A stretch of 53,391 bases of DNA from an uncultured beta proteobacterium (GTDB taxonomy: Bacteria; Pseudomonadota; Gammaproteobacteria; Burkholderiales; SG8-41), in contig CAIVHG010000072.1 of assembly GCA_903905655.1 (NCBI GenBank), positions 1-53,391 on the forward strand. Reading direction: 5' to 3'. Below the pieces are notes generated by a model. That model ran no database searches. It saw only the letters and a program-made list of their open reading frames with translations, and had not been told where the DNA came from. Of this stretch, positions 52,858 to 53,391 are shown in pieces. A program made the position numbers and the translations under genes. Each line of letters starts with the position of its first letter. The first letter of the stretch is position 1.

Positions 52858-53391
52858 TCAGGTGCGCAGCCGGTAGCCGGTTTTGAAGATCCACGCCACG
52901 ATCCCCAGCGAGATCGCCAGGAACACGCCGGTCATGGCAAGGCTTACAACTAGCGACACGTCGGCGAGCCCGTAAAAGCTCCAGCGAAAGCCGCTGACGA
53001 GGTAGACCACGGGATTGAAGAGCGTCACTTTCTGCCAGAACGGAGGCAGCATATCGATGGAATAGAAGGTGCCACCGAGAAAAGTGAGCGGCGTGACGAT
53101 CAGCAGCGGGATCAACTGCAGTTTCTCGAAACCGTCGGCCCAGATGCCGATGATGAAGCCAAACAGGCTGAAGGTCACGGAAGTCAGCAACAGGAAGAAA
53201 ATCATCCACAGCGGATGCTCGATGCGCAGCGGCACCAGCAGCGCTGCGGTGGCGAGGATGATGACGCCGAGGATGATCGACTTGCTGGCCGCCGCCCCCA
53301 CGTAGGCGAGCACGATCTCCAGATAGGAAACCGGCGCCGTCAGCAGCTCGTAGATGGTGCCGGTGAAGCGCGGAAAATAGATGCCGAACGA
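52858..53391 (-). CDS. ABC-2 type permease, partial at the window edge
   Basis: The C-terminal 177 residues of an integral-membrane ABC export permease; the frame stays open to the window edge at 53391, so the 5' end is missing. The frame shows [20 protein letters not shown] at the left, five hydrophobic segments ([53 protein letters not shown]), and ends with [18 protein letters not shown], the usual ABC-2 end block. It works with an ATPase, presumably encoded further right. Related YadH/NodJ-type permeases export lipids, polysaccharides or drugs. Confidence 0.85.
   Translation of the reverse strand, partial: SFGIYFPRFTGTIYELLTAPVSYLEIVLAYVGAAASKSIILGVIILATAALLVPLRIEHPLWMIFFLLLTSVTFSLFGFIIGIWADGFEKLQLIPLLIVTPLTFLGGTFYSIDMLPPFWQKVTLFNPVVYLVSGFRWSFYGLADVSLVVSLAMTGVFLAISLGIVAWIFKTGYRLRT

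Overview
The window is high-GC chromosomal DNA, most likely from a betaproteobacterium of the Burkholderiales type. The main pointers are five TctC/Bug solute-binding receptors, none with TctAB membrane genes beside it, an NsrR/NnrS pair of the Neisseria/Burkholderiales kind, LapD/LapG signalling modules, many acyl-CoA and organic-acid genes, and KdpDE/Kup potassium genes. No tRNA, rRNA, phage, IS element, CRISPR array or plasmid function was seen. This is inferred from gene content only.

Layout. 0.1-3 kb: a methylisocitrate lyase-like gene, divergent from two tandem exported methyltransferases. 3.2-4.7 kb: a terminator, an FNR-type palindrome placed as in a class II promoter, and an M6-like metalloprotease gene cut by an in-frame TAG. 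4.6-8.6 kb (minus): a TPR/glycosyltransferase-like protein and an HDOD-receiver-GGDEF protein with an intact cyclase motif. 8.8-11 kb: rubredoxin, NnrS and the NO sensor NsrR. 11-14.7 kb: a two-subunit CoA transferase, a quinone oxidoreductase and an MFS transporter. 14.7-17 kb: Mak-type fructokinase (minus), an M23 peptidase and a DUF2127 protein. 17-21.2 kb: a shortened KdpD-like kinase, KdpE and the potassium transporter Kup, with no kdpFABC. 21.2-24.1 kb: an MFS transporter (minus) and a cyclic 2,3-diphosphoglycerate synthetase homologue. 24.1-27 kb: an SDR gene bracketed by REP-like palindromes, a chimeric remnant of the SDR start, and two tandem oxaloacetate decarboxylase-family genes. 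27.2-28.2 kb: an amidohydrolase. 28.4-34.1 kb: two complete tandem lapG-lapD modules. 34.3-41.8 kb (plus): a two-domain dCTP deaminase, then a catabolic run of Bug, MmgE/PrpD, oxidoreductase, GlcG-like, Bug and an internally duplicated cupin. 42-50.9 kb: three MFS transporters (two a tandem pair), a dienelactone hydrolase-like protein, a second MmgE/PrpD, two Bug receptors and a Sel1 protein. 51.1-53.4 kb: a fifth Bug receptor, a methyltransferase and the 3' part of an ABC-2 permease running off the edge.

Three themes stand out. First, scavenging of organic acids: Bug receptors, isocitrate-lyase superfamily enzymes, MmgE/PrpD proteins, a CoA transferase and MFS carriers suggest uptake and breakdown of carboxylates. 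Second, c-di-GMP control: one apparently competent cyclase domain and two degenerate LapD receptors, each paired with its own LapG protease, suggest layered control of a surface adhesin encoded elsewhere. Third, local duplication: methyltransferases, decarboxylase-family enzymes, lapG-lapD, MFS transporters, adjacent Bug genes and the two halves of the cupin protein are all adjacent copies.

Start codons were moved from the longest reading frame to an internal ATG or GTG where a Shine-Dalgarno sequence or a signal peptide favoured it. Function calls rest on motifs recognised by eye; no database search was possible.
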